Shown: positions 1 to 10,496 of the stretch, in pieces
Layout of the letters: each line of letters opens with the position of its first letter
Numbering within the stretch: position 1 is the stretch's first letter
Assembly: GCA_026214975.1 (NCBI GenBank)
Contig: CM047809.1
Location: 32,151,977-32,215,976 of the forward strand
Length of the DNA stretch: 64,000 nt
Source of the DNA: Gentiana macrophylla
Taxonomy: Eukaryota > Streptophyta > Magnoliopsida > Gentianales > Gentianaceae
Direction of reading: 5' to 3'
Program-made: the position numbers and the translations under genes
The notes under the pieces: model-generated
Seen by the model: the letters and a program-made list of their open reading frames with translations, nothing else
Databases searched by the model: none
Told to the model about the DNA's origin: nothing

Positions 1-500
1 AAGGAAGTCGTTTGGAGACCGTATGATCGGATCGTCCATGGGCCAATCCGAGAAGAAAAGTGCCTTGCAGCCACGAGACTTCCCAATGTTAAACAGGCAT
101 CGGGAGCAAGCGCTTGTATTTATTGAAAGAAAGGGTAGCAAGAACACCTACGCCGTTGCGGAGCCCCCTGGACCAAAGGGACCAGAGAAAATTTTGCACG
201 TATCACCAAGACACTGGACATGAGCTAGACAACTATAGAGATTTCCAACGAGACATGGATGCAACAATTGCAGAAGGGAAATTGGATGAGGTGGTGGAAC
301 GACCTTGGTATGGAGAACATCGAGGACGACGGGACTACCCATAGAGGAACTAAAATCAAGATCGCAATCAGATGGGAGAGCCCCAGTGAAGAAGAGATCG
401 GACCCCGGATAAAGATCAACAGATGGACAATCGGCCAATCAACACCATCAACACTATTATGGGAGGCACTGGCAGTGCATTTGAGGTTGGCATCCTAAAC
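1..500 (+). pseudogene. gag: Element A gag, C-terminal part with degenerate zinc-finger motif
   Basis: This is the end of a Tat gag, which would bind RNA and form the particle. From about 186 one frame reads KFCTYHQDTGHELDNY, followed by a segment like the GKLDEVVDRSRYDG stretch of element C. The first three Cys/His ligands are present, but the last Cys is replaced by Tyr (codon tat). The frame changes several times, so the gene is broken or contains sequence errors. The N-terminus lies outside the window. Identity follows from alignment by eye with the gag of elements B and C. Confidence 0.75.
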
Positions 501-554
501 GACCAATCAGGGGGCATCCAGACGAGCTGAGGAAGTCAGATCCCTATTCAGGAA

Positions 555-1028
555 GTGAGCTATAGGCCTAGAGACATACACCCCTTGGTCTCGAACATTG
601 AAGGTCTGGTTATTGAAGTCATGGTAAATAAGAATCTGGTAAAGAGGGTTTGCGTCGACACTGGTAGCGCCGTAAATGTCCTATACTTTGCAGCCTTTCA
701 GGCAATGGGTCTTAAGGGAGCTGACTCCTATTTTTGTGCCTTTGTTTGGATTTGCTGGTCCTCCTGTTCATCCACTGGGATGATTTGGCTCGTGAAAACA
801 TTCAGGGAGGGATCAGCGGGGAGGACTCTCATGGTCAATTACGTCGTGGTCAACTCATCAGTAGCATATAATATTATCCTGGGGAAGCCGGCTCTGATTG
901 ATCTTCGGGCTGTTATCTCCCCAACTCACATCAGTTTGAAGTTTTCGACCGCCCGCGGTTCGGTTGAGATCAAAGGAGATCCGGAGGTCGCCCAAAGTTG
1001 CTACGCGGCCACTATCAAGGACAAATGA
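555..1028 (+). CDS. pro: Element A retropepsin-like aspartic protease (end of gag-pro ORF)
   Basis: An open frame of 157 codons encodes a Tat-type protease that would process Gag. The catalytic motif VCVDTGSAVNVLYF keeps D-T-G-S, and the distal flap-side motif YNIILGKPALIDLRAVIS is intact. The frame stops at TGA 1026-1028 just after ATIKDK, with a second in-frame stop at 1041-1043. In element B the homologous ORF ends at the position equivalent to that second stop. No RT follows, unlike element C, where the corresponding frame continues. The annotated start is arbitrary because the protease is normally fused to gag. This is the best-preserved domain in element A. Confidence 0.8.
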   Translation: MSYRPRDIHPLVSNIEGLVIEVMVNKNLVKRVCVDTGSAVNVLYFAAFQAMGLKGADSYFCAFVWICWSSCSSTGMIWLVKTFREGSAGRTLMVNYVVVNSSVAYNIILGKPALIDLRAVISPTHISLKFSTARGSVEIKGDPEVAQSCYAATIKDK

Positions 1029-1246
1029 GTTGTCTTGGCTTAATCAGTTCGGCAAGTCTTTATAATTTACTATTTTCTCTAGTTTACCTTTCATTTCTGC
1101 ACTTTGGTTTCATCTTTTTCACTACCAGCACTGGACATTTCTGTTTCGTTGAATAAATTTTGCTTTGCGTCAATGTGCTTACTTTATTTGTCTTGATTTA
1201 TAAGCCTATAAGGACCAACTAACTAATATACTCCACATATAAAAAC
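1029..1246 (+). other. Element A untranslated stretch after protease
   Basis: This AT-rich sequence between the protease stop and the tandem array has no usable ORF and no match to RT or integrase motifs. It is where pol begins in autonomous Tat elements. Confidence 0.5.
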
Positions 1247-1700
1247 TTATCGTGAGAAGTCAATCTGACCTAGCCCTGCTCACCGTGATTTTAAACGAGA
1301 AGTCAGCACTAGCCTGGCCCTACTCGTCCTTAAAAACTTAATACGAGAAGTCAGTCCGACCTGGCCCTACTCGCCGTGCTTTAAAACGAGAAGTCAGCAC
1401 TAGCCTGGCCCTGCTCGTCCTTAAAAACATAACTCGAGAAGTCAGTCCGACCTGGCCTTGTTCGTCGTGCTTTTAAACGAGAAGTCAGCACTAGCCTGGC
1501 CCTGCTCGTCCTTAAAACTTAACGCGAGAAGTTAGTCCGAACTGGCGTTGCTCGCCGTGCTTTTAAACAAGAAGCCAACACTAGCCTGGCTCTGCTCGAA
1601 GTCAGTTTGACATGACCTTGCTCAGGAAAACTTGCCTAACCTAGCTTGATCTTCTCTAAGATCAGTCTAACTTAGTCCTGCTTGTCATAAGCTAACATAG
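1247..1700 (+). repeat. Tandem repeat array in element A, about 90-bp units made of two ~45-bp halves
   Basis: The phrases acgagaagtcagtccgacc and acgagaagtcagcactagcc alternate, each followed by tggccctNctcg. The repeat period is about 90 bp (starts at 1343, 1433, 1522) with roughly four units, decaying to the right through 1600-1700. The array lies between protease and antisense ORF, the same place as the unrelated 53-55 bp array of element B. Tat/Ogre elements are known for hypervariable, tandem-repeat-bearing 3' regions. Confidence 0.85.
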
Positions 1701-2361
1701 AACTACAGACTTGTGAAAATTCAATACCTAATTTATAGTCACCCGAGCTCATGAATTGAGCTCGGTCTTTATTTGAGCATAAGTGCCATCTAAAAATCGG
1801 AATAATGTACTAGAAGCATGCCCTTAAACCTCGATGAAGGCCGAAGCAATCTAGCTTCGCTCCTCGTAAACTGATTAGGTTAGCCTCACACACACCCGAA
1901 CCCGAGTGTTAGGCTCAGTCTTATACCTTCTCTAAACAATTATACCATCCAAGAAACTCAATGAATGGCATACTAGGGAGCACACCACATCAATAATAAT
2001 AAAAAAACATCAATAACAAACAAAAACAACAAGCATACCCCATCAACAATAATAAAAAATAAAAGATAACTCAAAAGATTCTTCATTAATCCTTTATTAA
2101 AACGTCAAACAAAGTTGAAATACAAAGTCTGTAAAAATAAACTTCTAAACTTTAAGGGACTGGGGTCAGACTCTTCTGAGGCTCGGACGATAGAGCGAGC
2201 TAGACACAACAGCAGGCTGAGCAGCATATTTGGAAACAATATCCACCCCAGCCTTAAAATCCCACACCCGCTCATCATAAAGTTGGCTCATCCTAGGTTT
2301 GTAATAAATCTTCTTAGGAAGATCATCTACGACAAGCGAAGGGTACTGAATCCTTGCCTCA
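1701..2361 (+). other. Element A 3' region between array and antisense ORF
   Basis: This is noncoding, AT-rich in its middle part (1980-2110), with no recognised domain. On the minus strand it would be the 3' untranslated part of the antisense gene. I see nothing else in it. Confidence 0.4.
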
Positions 2362-3974
2362 TCAACCCTCCTGAGTGTACCCGTGGTTCAGGACGGGGAT
2401 CAGCAACATCCTTAAGGCCGCGTAAAAGTCCCCCGAAGCCTTGTACTCCTGGATCTCATCGGCGCGCCGAACCGGAATCATGGCTTCTAGATCGGCCACT
2501 CTTTCTTGGAGGTCGGTGACCTCCTTTTCCTTCATCTTCCTCTCTTTAGCTAGCTCACTTGCCAAGGACTTCAACTCACCCTCTTGAGCTACGAGTTTTG
2601 CCTATAGGGACTTCATCTCCGTATCTTTAAGCCGAGCAACCGCCTTGAGCTCTTATCGTGTCTGCCTCAGCTCGGTAGTCTTACTCTTTTGGGCAGCTAA
2701 GTCTTCAGAGGCTTTTTCCAACCTCTTGAAAACCTCATCACCAATCGTAGCCCCCTGAGCAAACAGAGGGAGAATTAGGATCATAAGTAGCTCGGTGTCA
2801 AAGCAAAAAGAGAAGGAACAATCGCCTACCAGTTCCACAGTCTTACAGCGAATAATTGTTAGTTCCTCATCAGACATGCTGGCCATCCACTGCTACTCAG
2901 AAGCAGCTTCTTTTTGGGCTCCCTCAGAAGCTTTGGACTTGCTTTTCTTTGAGGGATGACCCTCGTGCGAGGTCGGCCTTGGCCGTCCCGTATTCCCGGC
3001 AACCAGACCTCTTTCCGTTGTCTTCTCGGAAATGCCTAGATCGGCCTGACCCAAAGAAGGAGCAGACAAAGTACCCACCGTAACGGCATCCACCATAGGA
3101 TTCTCTGCGGGCACGATTAGCACCGGTGGGGCCGGCTAGGGTTGGCGAACAACAACTTCACCCTCGGCCCCATCTAAAAGATTGGCAAAATCAACCACTG
3201 CAAATACAAGAAAAACATCAGTTAAATAGGAGTATAAGTATAATATGCAACTAAGCTGTAAAGGGAAAAAGGTCCTACAGGATTTTCACTCGGTTTTATT
3301 AAACTCCACATAGGGGTCGGGCCCTGCATCCTCTAACCGAGAAGTAGTGATCAGCTTGTCGTATAGATTCTGCCACTCGATGGAATACCCTGACTCCCGG
3401 ATCTTCTCTCCAAACGTGTCCGATAGCTCTGAACGATCGTATTTGTCCATATCGGCCATGTTCCATACACTCACCTAGGGATGGTCTTCGTGCTGTACAT
3501 AGAAGAATCTCCCATTCCATCGTTTGAAGGAATCCCTGCCCTTAGGAAGTATGGGAATGTCGGATGACCAACCCTGTCTTCTGAAAAACTAATACCGGTA
3601 GGGATGGTCTTTTACCCCTACCCGATGGTTAAAGTGTCTGAACTTCTTTAGCTAAACTTTAGATTTAGCAGTCGACACAAGATAGCAAACCCAATGATGG
3701 CCCTGATGCCATTGGGGGCATTCCGGGAAATCTCAAGTCCATAGTGCCAAAGTACCACGAGGAATGCAGGGCAGAAAGATAGCCTCAAACCTACCTCGAA
3801 GTATTCCCGGTGAACTGTACAAAAACCATCCAGCGGGTCCGGAGCAACCAAATACGGTTCTGAAGGCAACTTCGGAGCAAATCTTTTTTTATCAACCCCG
3901 TACCGCTCGCATATCTCATCCAGATCTTCTTGACCCAAAATAGACCCAACATCTCTACTATCTGCAATAGCCAT
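2362..3974 (-). pseudogene. Element A antisense ORF, PF04195-like ('putative gypsy type transposon') protein with candidate introns
   Basis: On the minus strand the reading starts at ATG 3974 (MAIADSRDVGSILGQEDLDE). It carries a hydrophobic domain with HYGLEISRNAPNG and IIGFAILCRLL, resembling Transposase_28/PF04195 proteins found antisense in Tat elements. It continues through acidic, Ser/Lys-rich segments to a coiled-coil-like end (KEKEVTDLQERVADLEAM). Several stops interrupt the frame. Two candidate spliceosomal introns are visible: one with acceptor tttgcag ending at 3198 and a donor near 3278-3284, and one with donor GTAGGCG at 2829 and acceptor ttgctcag ending at 2755. The second is 75 bp, in frame and without a stop, so it might be retained. 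Function is unknown. Family assignment is by motif memory, not by search. Confidence 0.6.
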
Positions 3975-4181
3975 CTTAGTGAAATCGGACTTAGGGTTCC
4001 GGCGAAAATAAGGTTTATATCTAAGGACAAGGGAAATCGAGCTACAAAGCTAAAAAGCGAAAATAGAAACACTTACTTGCAAAAATAGATTTGAAGATTG
4101 AGAGACAAAGAAAGGCAATCGGCAACCTCAGTAGATCCTCTGACTTAATAGCCAACGTTATTTTGAAACGATTGATATGAC

Positions 4182-4195
4182 GGGGTTATAACCCC
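4182..4195 (-). promoter_or_regulatory. Palindromic TTATAA box upstream of element A antisense ORF
   Basis: The 14-bp perfect palindrome GGGGTTATAACCCC lies about 210 bp upstream of the antisense ATG at 3974. A near-identical block occurs at the equivalent place in element B (13085-13100). The position and conserved TTATAA core suggest a TATA-type promoter for the antisense gene. This is inference. Confidence 0.35.
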
Positions 4196-4396
4196 CCACT
4201 CACCTAAAAAATGGCCCTAATTAGTATTAGTAGGCAACGATGCCTCGTTTCCTGGAATAGTTATAATCACGTCATAGTTAGCTTCGCCACCTGGCATGTC
4301 AAATTCAAAACCTGCAAGATAAACATCTAAATCGGGCCACCATATAGGCAGATGTGAGCCGACTGATCAAAGCTCGGCTGGATTTGGGGGGGCTTA

Positions 4397-5250
4397 TGAC
4401 GATGCCAAGAATTGAACTCGCCCACGTGGCACCTCTATAGTGTTTCAACATTAGTTGTAGAGTGAGAAAGGATGTCTAGAGGGTCGGATACCCCAACAGT
4501 TAGGACATAATAGGTCAGCTACTCTCCCGGGCCCCTCCATAGATCGGCCTCAGTTCAGTATCGACCTCCAAGCGATATAGGCGTAAAGGCTATCCTGACC
4601 TCTGCAGGTCGGCCAACACTTGTGTTCAAACTTACTCGCGTCGAACTTTACAGGTCTGTCTAAGTCTCTTTCTGACAGCCTCCTACGCACGCAATAGTCC
4701 AAGCTGACAACAGCTCGGTTATATTCCCCGGCCTCCATAGGTGGGCCAAAACATAGAAGGGTTCAGTCAGTTCAGCTCAGGCCGGCTCAGTCGGCCAGAG
4801 TTGACCTTAGTCGTATTTCCCATGTGTGTAATAAACAGATAATTATAGAAGTAATCCCGAGTCATAAAGGCTCCAATCTTTATCATTTAATACGAATATT
4901 TGAATATCGCAATTATCTCCTAAAATCAAGGAGATCAATTAGTCATTAATTATTTTCCTTAGGGAACACGCCAATCAGTGTCCACCATGGACATGCCACA
5001 CGCTAACTCTAGGGCACAAGTCCCTCTATATAAACGGTCCCTAAGGAACTACGAATACTTGATTCCAATCCCAACATTGTACGTAGGCAGCTTGATCAAT
5101 ATCAAGTGCAGTCTAAAACATTACACAATCACCCCTCCTTTGGCCATCGTTTTCTGTGTTCTAGGTGTGTTCTAGGAGCCCCATTGGATTATCGTTAGAG
5201 AAAATGAGAAAGAACCTTAAAGTTTATATAGACGATTTTTGGGATCGTCA
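4397..5250 (+). repeat. Element A 3' LTR
   Basis: This 854-bp LTR starts TGACGATGCC directly after the polypurine stretch gatttgggggggctta and ends ...GGGATCGTCA. The same start follows the polypurine tract of element B (TGACGG...) and opens the 5' LTR of element C (TGACGATACA). The end matches ...ATCGTCA in B and C. The motif AGGAACTACG...TTGATTCC downstream of the TATA box is shared by A and C, with close variants in B. Confidence 0.85.
5027..5034 (+). promoter_or_regulatory. TATA box of element A LTR
   Basis: TATATAAA in the context ccctctatataaacgg lies about 220 bp before the LTR end. The TATA boxes of the B and C LTRs sit in the same relative place. Confidence 0.7.
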
Positions 5251-5410
5251 ACCGGCATCAACATATACCAAAAACTAATATAACTTATGTATGGATTATT
5301 GCTATTTCAGGTTGTTGAAGATAATGTCACAACCGTCTTTAATTTTTTTGTCTATGTTATTACAACGACAAGATATTGGCAACGCTCAGGTGATAACTGA
5401 AGCTTGTAAG

Positions 5411-5470
5411 AAAGATGAGAATATCCTTCTCAATAAAAAAAAAAACAATAAAAAAAAAAGATGAGAATAT
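5411..5470. repeat. 14-bp direct repeat flanking a 32-bp A-rich insert
   Basis: aaagatgagaatat occurs at 5411-5424 and 5457-5470. The 32 bases between them end in an A-rich run. This is the pattern left by a very short, 5'-truncated target-primed retroposition event with target-site duplication and A-tail. Confidence 0.4.
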
Positions 5471-5625
5471 AGTTTAAAGGGAGGAAGAACACACAAGAAA
5501 TGTGCAACCATGATCTCGCCACGTCCCCAAAGTTGGGAAAAGCTGGGATTCTCAAAGACGAGGATCCGGACTTGTTCAAATGTAGCCATTAATTGATTTT
5601 GTTATTTGTACATTGTTATTATATA

Positions 5626-5909
5626 CTTCATCCGTCCCATTTTATTTGTCCCGTTTCACTTTCACACCGATCAAGTAAAATGTAGTTAATGCTTTAAATC
5701 TCATTAAATGATCCAATATATATTTCTACATTTATGCCCTTTAATTAGTTGTTGGAGTATTTAATGCTACATATTTTTTTTTGTAAATAATGTAAAGAAG
5801 AAAGGACATTAATTAGAGAAATTTGATAATTAATGCATAAAATGGACACTTATTTTGAGACAAACAAAAAACGAAATATGTATGAACAAATAAAATGGGA
5901 CGGATGGTG
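5626..5909. mobile_element. Stowaway-like MITE
   Basis: Terminal inverted repeats begin cttcatccgtcccatttta on the left and end aaaatgggacggatggtg on the right. They are flanked by the dinucleotide TA at 5624-5625 and 5910-5911. The CTCCNTCCGTCCC-type terminus and TA duplication are the hallmarks of Stowaway (Tc1/mariner-derived) MITEs. It is 284 bp, AT-rich and has no coding capacity. Confidence 0.8.
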
Positions 5910-7081
5910 TATGTTTTTATGATACTCAACAACATGGCTACAATGTAAATGATGTAAATATGATGGATCCTACTTCACATCCTACTAATTTCATCAATTG
6001 AAACAAGTTTGATGGGCTTCACAAGTACTATTTTCATTTCATCAATACAAAGTTTGATGGGTTGAACATTTAAACATCAATAAATCATTATATATTATAT
6101 ATTATATATTATTTATTTTTATTTTTATTTTTTGTTCTTGAAAGGACATTCCACAACTTGGTGGCCAGAACAGTGACGTACCTATAGTTGATCCAATTAT
6201 ATAACCTTTCAAGTATATGAATTTTTACATGCCATTCATTTTGTAATTTGCATTTTACTGGATGATTTGTTTAATTATATAAATTAATTATTCTTTTTGC
6301 ATAAATAGCAGATTTCGCATCCTGCTAATTACCATAACATGGGTTTGAACGTGATGGATACAACTCTACAATCATTTCCTTAATTTGTTTCCACAATTGT
6401 CAAAGGCAAGTATCTTTAGGAACACTTTCATCTTTATATTATAATTTTGTAAGTGTATTTTGATCCACATCAGCCAATCAAAATTGGCTGGATTTGAACA
6501 ATGATAAGGATACGAAAATGGCAAAGTTATCGGTGTATTGTTTTTCGTGCTACTTTTACCAACCAATTCCGTACTTTTTTTCACAGGAACATGAAGATAA
6601 TTTTCAAAGTCTGCTGATCGAAGTACAACACAACACATTATACGACTCAAATTTGTTCAAATGATGTTGGTTTTGAGTTCGTGCTGTGGGGATTACTAAT
6701 GCAACAAGTAATTAATGAAGGCGGTAGAAATGAAATACATGGAAGCCATGTTTCTTCTAAGAGTGGACATTTTCAGTGGTGCCCTCAATATGGCTTAAAA
6801 AACATTTAGCGTATAACTTGAAATTGTTGTCATTTTCTTCTATAAACATGGAAATATTGTGATTTTGGAATTTTAATTCTGGATTATATTTCGAATTAAC
6901 GATTTGTTTTAATAAATTATCATCTCCCATGCTGGATATCCATTGAAAGTTCTTTGTTATTATTATTATTTTTTTAATTATTTTTATCTTTTCTTTTCAG
7001 GGTAACAACATTTTACTAAGCCAAAATCGGTCAAGCAATAATATACAACTTCAAAATAGTTCATGTTAAAAAGAAGAATTT

Positions 7082-7171
7082 TGATGAACCCGATCAAATA
7101 ACAACAATACGTGATAATTGAACCCAATCGAATAATGACATTGATAATTGAAACCGATCAAATAACGAGAG
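7082..7171. repeat. Three-copy 30-bp minisatellite
   Basis: Three consecutive copies of a unit like tgataattgaacccgatca occur at 7082, 7112 and 7142, with a few substitutions. No gene is attached. Confidence 0.6.
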
Positions 7172-7367
7172 TGATTGAAGAATATAGTACCGGAACGATT
7201 TAGTGAATTGAAGGAGGTGGGGTAACAACTAACAACAGTATAAATTTTTTTTTTTTTCTTTGATCGACAGATTTGGGAAATGAGAAGGAAAAGATTAGTG
7301 AATTGAAGGAGGTGGAGGGAAATGCTAAATGGCGGCAACAAGGAGCTGGGAAATAAGAAAGGAATAG

Positions 7368-7398
<31 letters not shown>
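7368..7398. repeat. 31-base A tract
   Basis: This is an uninterrupted poly-A run. The flanks (aaggagctggg before, gaaacgcat after) show no poly-A signal or obvious target-site duplication, so it is best taken as a mononucleotide microsatellite. Confidence 0.7.
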
Positions 7399-7400
<2 letters not shown>

Positions 7401-7527
7401 AACGCATAAAAAAGATCAAAACGGCAGCTTTTAGATGGGGCACAGGGAAGGGGATAGGGTTTGTGGTGTAGTAAAGTTGGAGCCCAAAAAATATGCATGC
7501 AAATGATCCAAATTATACAATGGTTTT

Positions 7528-8195
7528 TGATGGAGGTCGGACTGCATCTCGTCATGTGTTATCCCCACATTGATCAAACATTAAATGAAACTATAACCTT
7601 AAGGGTCAGGAGCTCCACTTTAAGCCTAAGGCCAGATCTAAACTCCAGGTGGGAGATAGTCTTCGACTCGCGTCTCGATCGACAGCAGTCGTTCGAGCGA
7701 TGCGCAACGAAGCTAGGTCGGTATGATTTGGGCCATAATGGCCTCGGGGGCTCGACCCAGGTTGGCCAGAGCTACCTCCAATATTTAGCACACGTGCGTA
7801 TATTTACAAGATAAACATGGAAATATCCTTTAGTCATAAAGACTCTGACCCTATATTTGTACTACCGTGATTATCTCCTTAAATCAATGGCTTGACACAG
7901 ACAAATCTAAGCCTTAGGGAACACGAAATAGAGTCCACGATGGACAAGGCACAGACATGCCTAGGGCAAAAGCCCCTTTATATAAATAATCCCAAAAACT
8001 ACGAAGAGACTTGATTCCTGACTCATATACAGGATACGTAGGCAACTTGGAATTAATATCTCAGGCTCAGTCATAATCATCACAAAACCACCCCTATTTT
8101 ATCTTTTTTTTTTCTTCCAGTTTTTGATCTTGAACAGATTGCCACTATGGAAAACAAGGTCCGGATCATCACACAGATGATTTCCAGCATCGTCA
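7528..8195 (+). repeat. Element B 5' LTR
   Basis: This 668-bp LTR starts TGATGGAGGTCGG and ends ...AGCATCGTCA, two bases before the primer-binding site. The beginning matches 13305-13405. Confidence 0.85.
7979..7988 (+). promoter_or_regulatory. TATA box of element B LTR
   Basis: TATATAAATA in the context agccccttta|tataaataat. It sits in the same relative place as in the A and C LTRs. Confidence 0.7.
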
Positions 8196-8197
8196 AT

Positions 8198-8215
8198 TAG
8201 CGCTAGACGGAGGGC
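8198..8215 (+). promoter_or_regulatory. Primer-binding site, tRNA-Asn type (element B)
   Basis: TAGCGCTAGACGGAGGGC is complementary, with two mismatches, to the 3' end of plant tRNA-Asn (…CCCTCCTTCTAGCGCCA, recalled). Element C has a closer version at 44263. Confidence 0.7.
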
Positions 8216-8263
8216 TACTTCTACTATCAACTTTGTTCAAGACTCATCATCATCACCATCACC

Positions 8264-9611
8264 ATGCAACCCAAAACACGCCAATAGAAAGCCACGGAAA
8301 ACGCCCAAGGTGGCCAAAACGCCAACGGTGGGGGAGCTACCGCCTCCAACACCGGTGGCCAATCTCAAGAGCAGGAAGAGAGTGCTTTTAATTCAACCAA
8401 ACAAGCTTTGGTATATCAGTTGGTGGCTACGCCACTAGGCAAGCCACACAAGACAAGGACTTAGAGGAGGATGAGCAAGAAAATACGCCTACTCCTGAGC
8501 CCAAGCAAAGCAAGCAGGATGATCATTCATCTAATGCCAATATGGGGAAGAAATTACTTGATCCCCGAGCATTGGAAGCGACTAGAGCAGAGCTCGACGC
8601 CATATAGTAGGAATGAGATGCAGGGAATTGTCCCTCGTATCACCATTCACGGAGCCGGTAGAAAATTTTCCCCGACCTGCAAAGTTTAAAGTGCCCAAGT
8701 TGGACCCATATGATGGAACCAATGATCCACAAGATCACTTCTTCTAGTATTTGACTGACATGAACCTTGACTGCACTCTAGACGAGATGAAGTGCAAGGG
8801 TTTCCTTGCGTTGCTCACGGGCAGGGCCTACAATTGGTTCAGAAAAATCCCAACAAGTTCGATCTCTGAATTCCAGACACTGGGAAAGATGTTTGTCAGT
8901 GCCTTTATCACAGCTAAGCCGTTCCAGAGAAACGCTAAGCACCTACTCACCCTCAAGAAAAAGAAAAATGAAACTATATTGCAGTATGTAGAGCGATTTA
9001 ATGAGGAGTCCCGGTGGGTCCGAGACGTAGACGAATGCCTTTTGGTAATTTCCTTCGTCACAGGACTACGAGAAGGAAGACTATATGCCGATTTGAACAG
9101 CAAGCTGCCACAATCAATGGAAGATTGTGTTGATGTGGCCTACAAACATTGTTAGGGAGAAGAGGCTAATCGGCTAAAGAGAGAAGCAGAAAATGGTGAG
9201 TCTAAGAAAGAAAAGACAGAAGAGCAATCTGACAGGAAAAGGAAGCCGGTCTGGGACCGTAAGACGACCCCGATCACAGATTGGTTGGGGAAGAAATGAG
9301 CTTTACAGAAGAGGGACTTCATCCCTCTGAACAGATCATGTTAGCAGGTTCTCGCAATAATGGAAATGAAGGGCTTGGTCGGAGTTCTGCCACCAATGAG
9401 AGGACCTCCAGAAAGGAGGGACCATAAATTTTGTGCCGACCAAAAGGATGTTGGGCACGACTCGGAGAGCTATATGGCATTGCAAAGAGACATTGATGCA
9501 GCAATTATGGAAGGAAAGTTGGATGAGGATGTGGACCGATCTCAGAACTCTGAGCCCAAGGTCTTAGTGATTTCAAGCACGGAAGCTATAACCAAGATCG
9601 GGGCAGGGTGA
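8264..9611 (+). pseudogene. gag: Element B gag (Tat)
   Basis: The likely start is ATG 8264 (MQPKTRQ), which matches the basic start MMPPRKTTS of element C gag, but a stop follows within a few codons. The gag core is open at 8751-9155, with GFLALLTGRAYNWF, a YVERFNEESRWV segment and FVTGLREGRLY. All three have counterparts in element C (AFEMLLVGRAREWF, YLKRFNLEAMLV, FVGGLRNTKLY). The Cys/His motif at about 9430 reads CADQKDVGHDSESY. The second ligand His is Gln and the final Cys is Tyr, so zinc binding is probably lost. Multiple frames and stops make this a pseudogene as written. Confidence 0.8.
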
Positions 9612-9785
9612 GCCACAAAGAAGAAGGGACCGATCTCCAGATCATGATCGGCAGTTGGACAACCACCCCATCAATGATATCAACACTATTTTGGGCGGCA
9701 ACCGATCTGCAAACTCTTCTGCATCTGGTAGAAGTCCGAGACCGATTGACCAAATAACTTACGGTCCTAAGGACCCCTCCTCTAG

Positions 9786-10245
9786 TTACCGATGAGTGAA
9801 GGCCTAGTTGTAGAAATGTGGTCCACAAGAATTTGGTAAAAGGATTTGTGTGGACATGGGAAGTGCCCTCAACGTCATTTACTACTCGGTCTTTCAATCG
9901 ATGAAGCTGAAAGACTCAGAGTTGATACCTGTTTCGGCATCGATGTTCGGGTTTGCAGAACCCCCAGTTCATCATATGAGAATGATAAGGCTGTCAACAA
10001 CATTTAGTGGGGAAACATGGGGTAAGACACTTATGGTAAACTATGTGGTAGTTAAGGCTCCCTCTGCCTAAAACATCATCATGGGAAGGCCAGCATTGAT
10101 CGACCTACGAGCTGTAATTTCCCTAGCTCATTTTAGCCTGAAGTTCGCCACTGCAGCAGGCTCAATATAGATAAAGAGAGATATGAAAGCAGCTAGGAGC
10201 TACTCTGCCGCCACCATCAAGAGGAAAGGTGTGGCTCTGAACTGA
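9786..10245 (+). pseudogene. pro: Element B aspartic protease remnant
   Basis: The motif VDMGSALNVIYYSVF (about 9850) corresponds to VDTGSAVNVLY of element A, but the catalytic T is M. The distal motif IIMGRPALIDLRAVIS is present after an in-frame stop (taa, 10069-10071). The frame ends at TGA 10243-10245 after ATIKRKGVALN. This terminus aligns with the second stop after ATIKDK in element A, indicating an inherited gag-pro stop rather than chance truncation. Confidence 0.75.
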
Positions 10246-10496
10246 GATGCTAAATAAAAAAGAAAGAACATGACAAAGAGCTATGTCATGGAGTCTAGGG
10301 TAGGTTCCAGACATTTATGGCTAGTTTTAATTTTTTGCAATTTCATTAGAGTTACTTTGACTATGTTTGAAAAAAATTGTACTTTTAGAGTACTCAGTTT
10401 GTGCTTTTTAAAATTATGTTTATTTTTCCATTTTACGCAATGTGAATGGTTTGATTATGTTTAAAGGACAAACATACACGCGCAAGGTTTGAAAAA

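Larger units (their letters stand above)
1..5250 (+). mobile_element. Element A: Tat-lineage gypsy retrotransposon, gag-protease only, 5' end outside window
   Basis: The visible order is gag C-terminus, aspartic protease, tandem-repeat array, antisense ORF, polypurine tract and 3' LTR. RT, RNase H and integrase are absent between the protease stop (1028) and the array (1247), so this is a non-autonomous architecture rather than a window-edge effect. The Tat assignment rests on the gag Cys/His motif followed by a GKLDEVV segment, the VDTGSAVNVLY protease motif and the antisense ORF before the 3' LTR. These are Tat-family traits from general knowledge. The 5' LTR is not in the window, so the target-site duplication cannot be checked. 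Confidence 0.85.
5251..7527. other. AT-rich spacer between elements A and B, no recognised gene
   Basis: Apart from the small features listed separately (5411-5470, 5626-5909, 7082-7171, 7368-7398), this 2.3 kb holds AT-rich sequence with a TA-rich microsatellite near 6088-6125 and several poly-T runs. The longest ORFs (for example 6372-6650 on minus) have no recognisable domain. Short open stretches near 6660-6800 could be remnants of a decayed gene or DNA transposon, but I cannot name one. Confidence 0.4.

Noticed and set aside
6372..6650. 92-codon minus-strand ORF in the A-B spacer as a possible host gene
   Set aside because: No domain, no homologous-looking motif and no splice or promoter context; length is compatible with chance in AT-rich DNA.
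7066..7555. Minus-strand ORFs of 76-125 codons with Phe runs
   Set aside because: They translate the complement of the A31 tract and other homopolymers.
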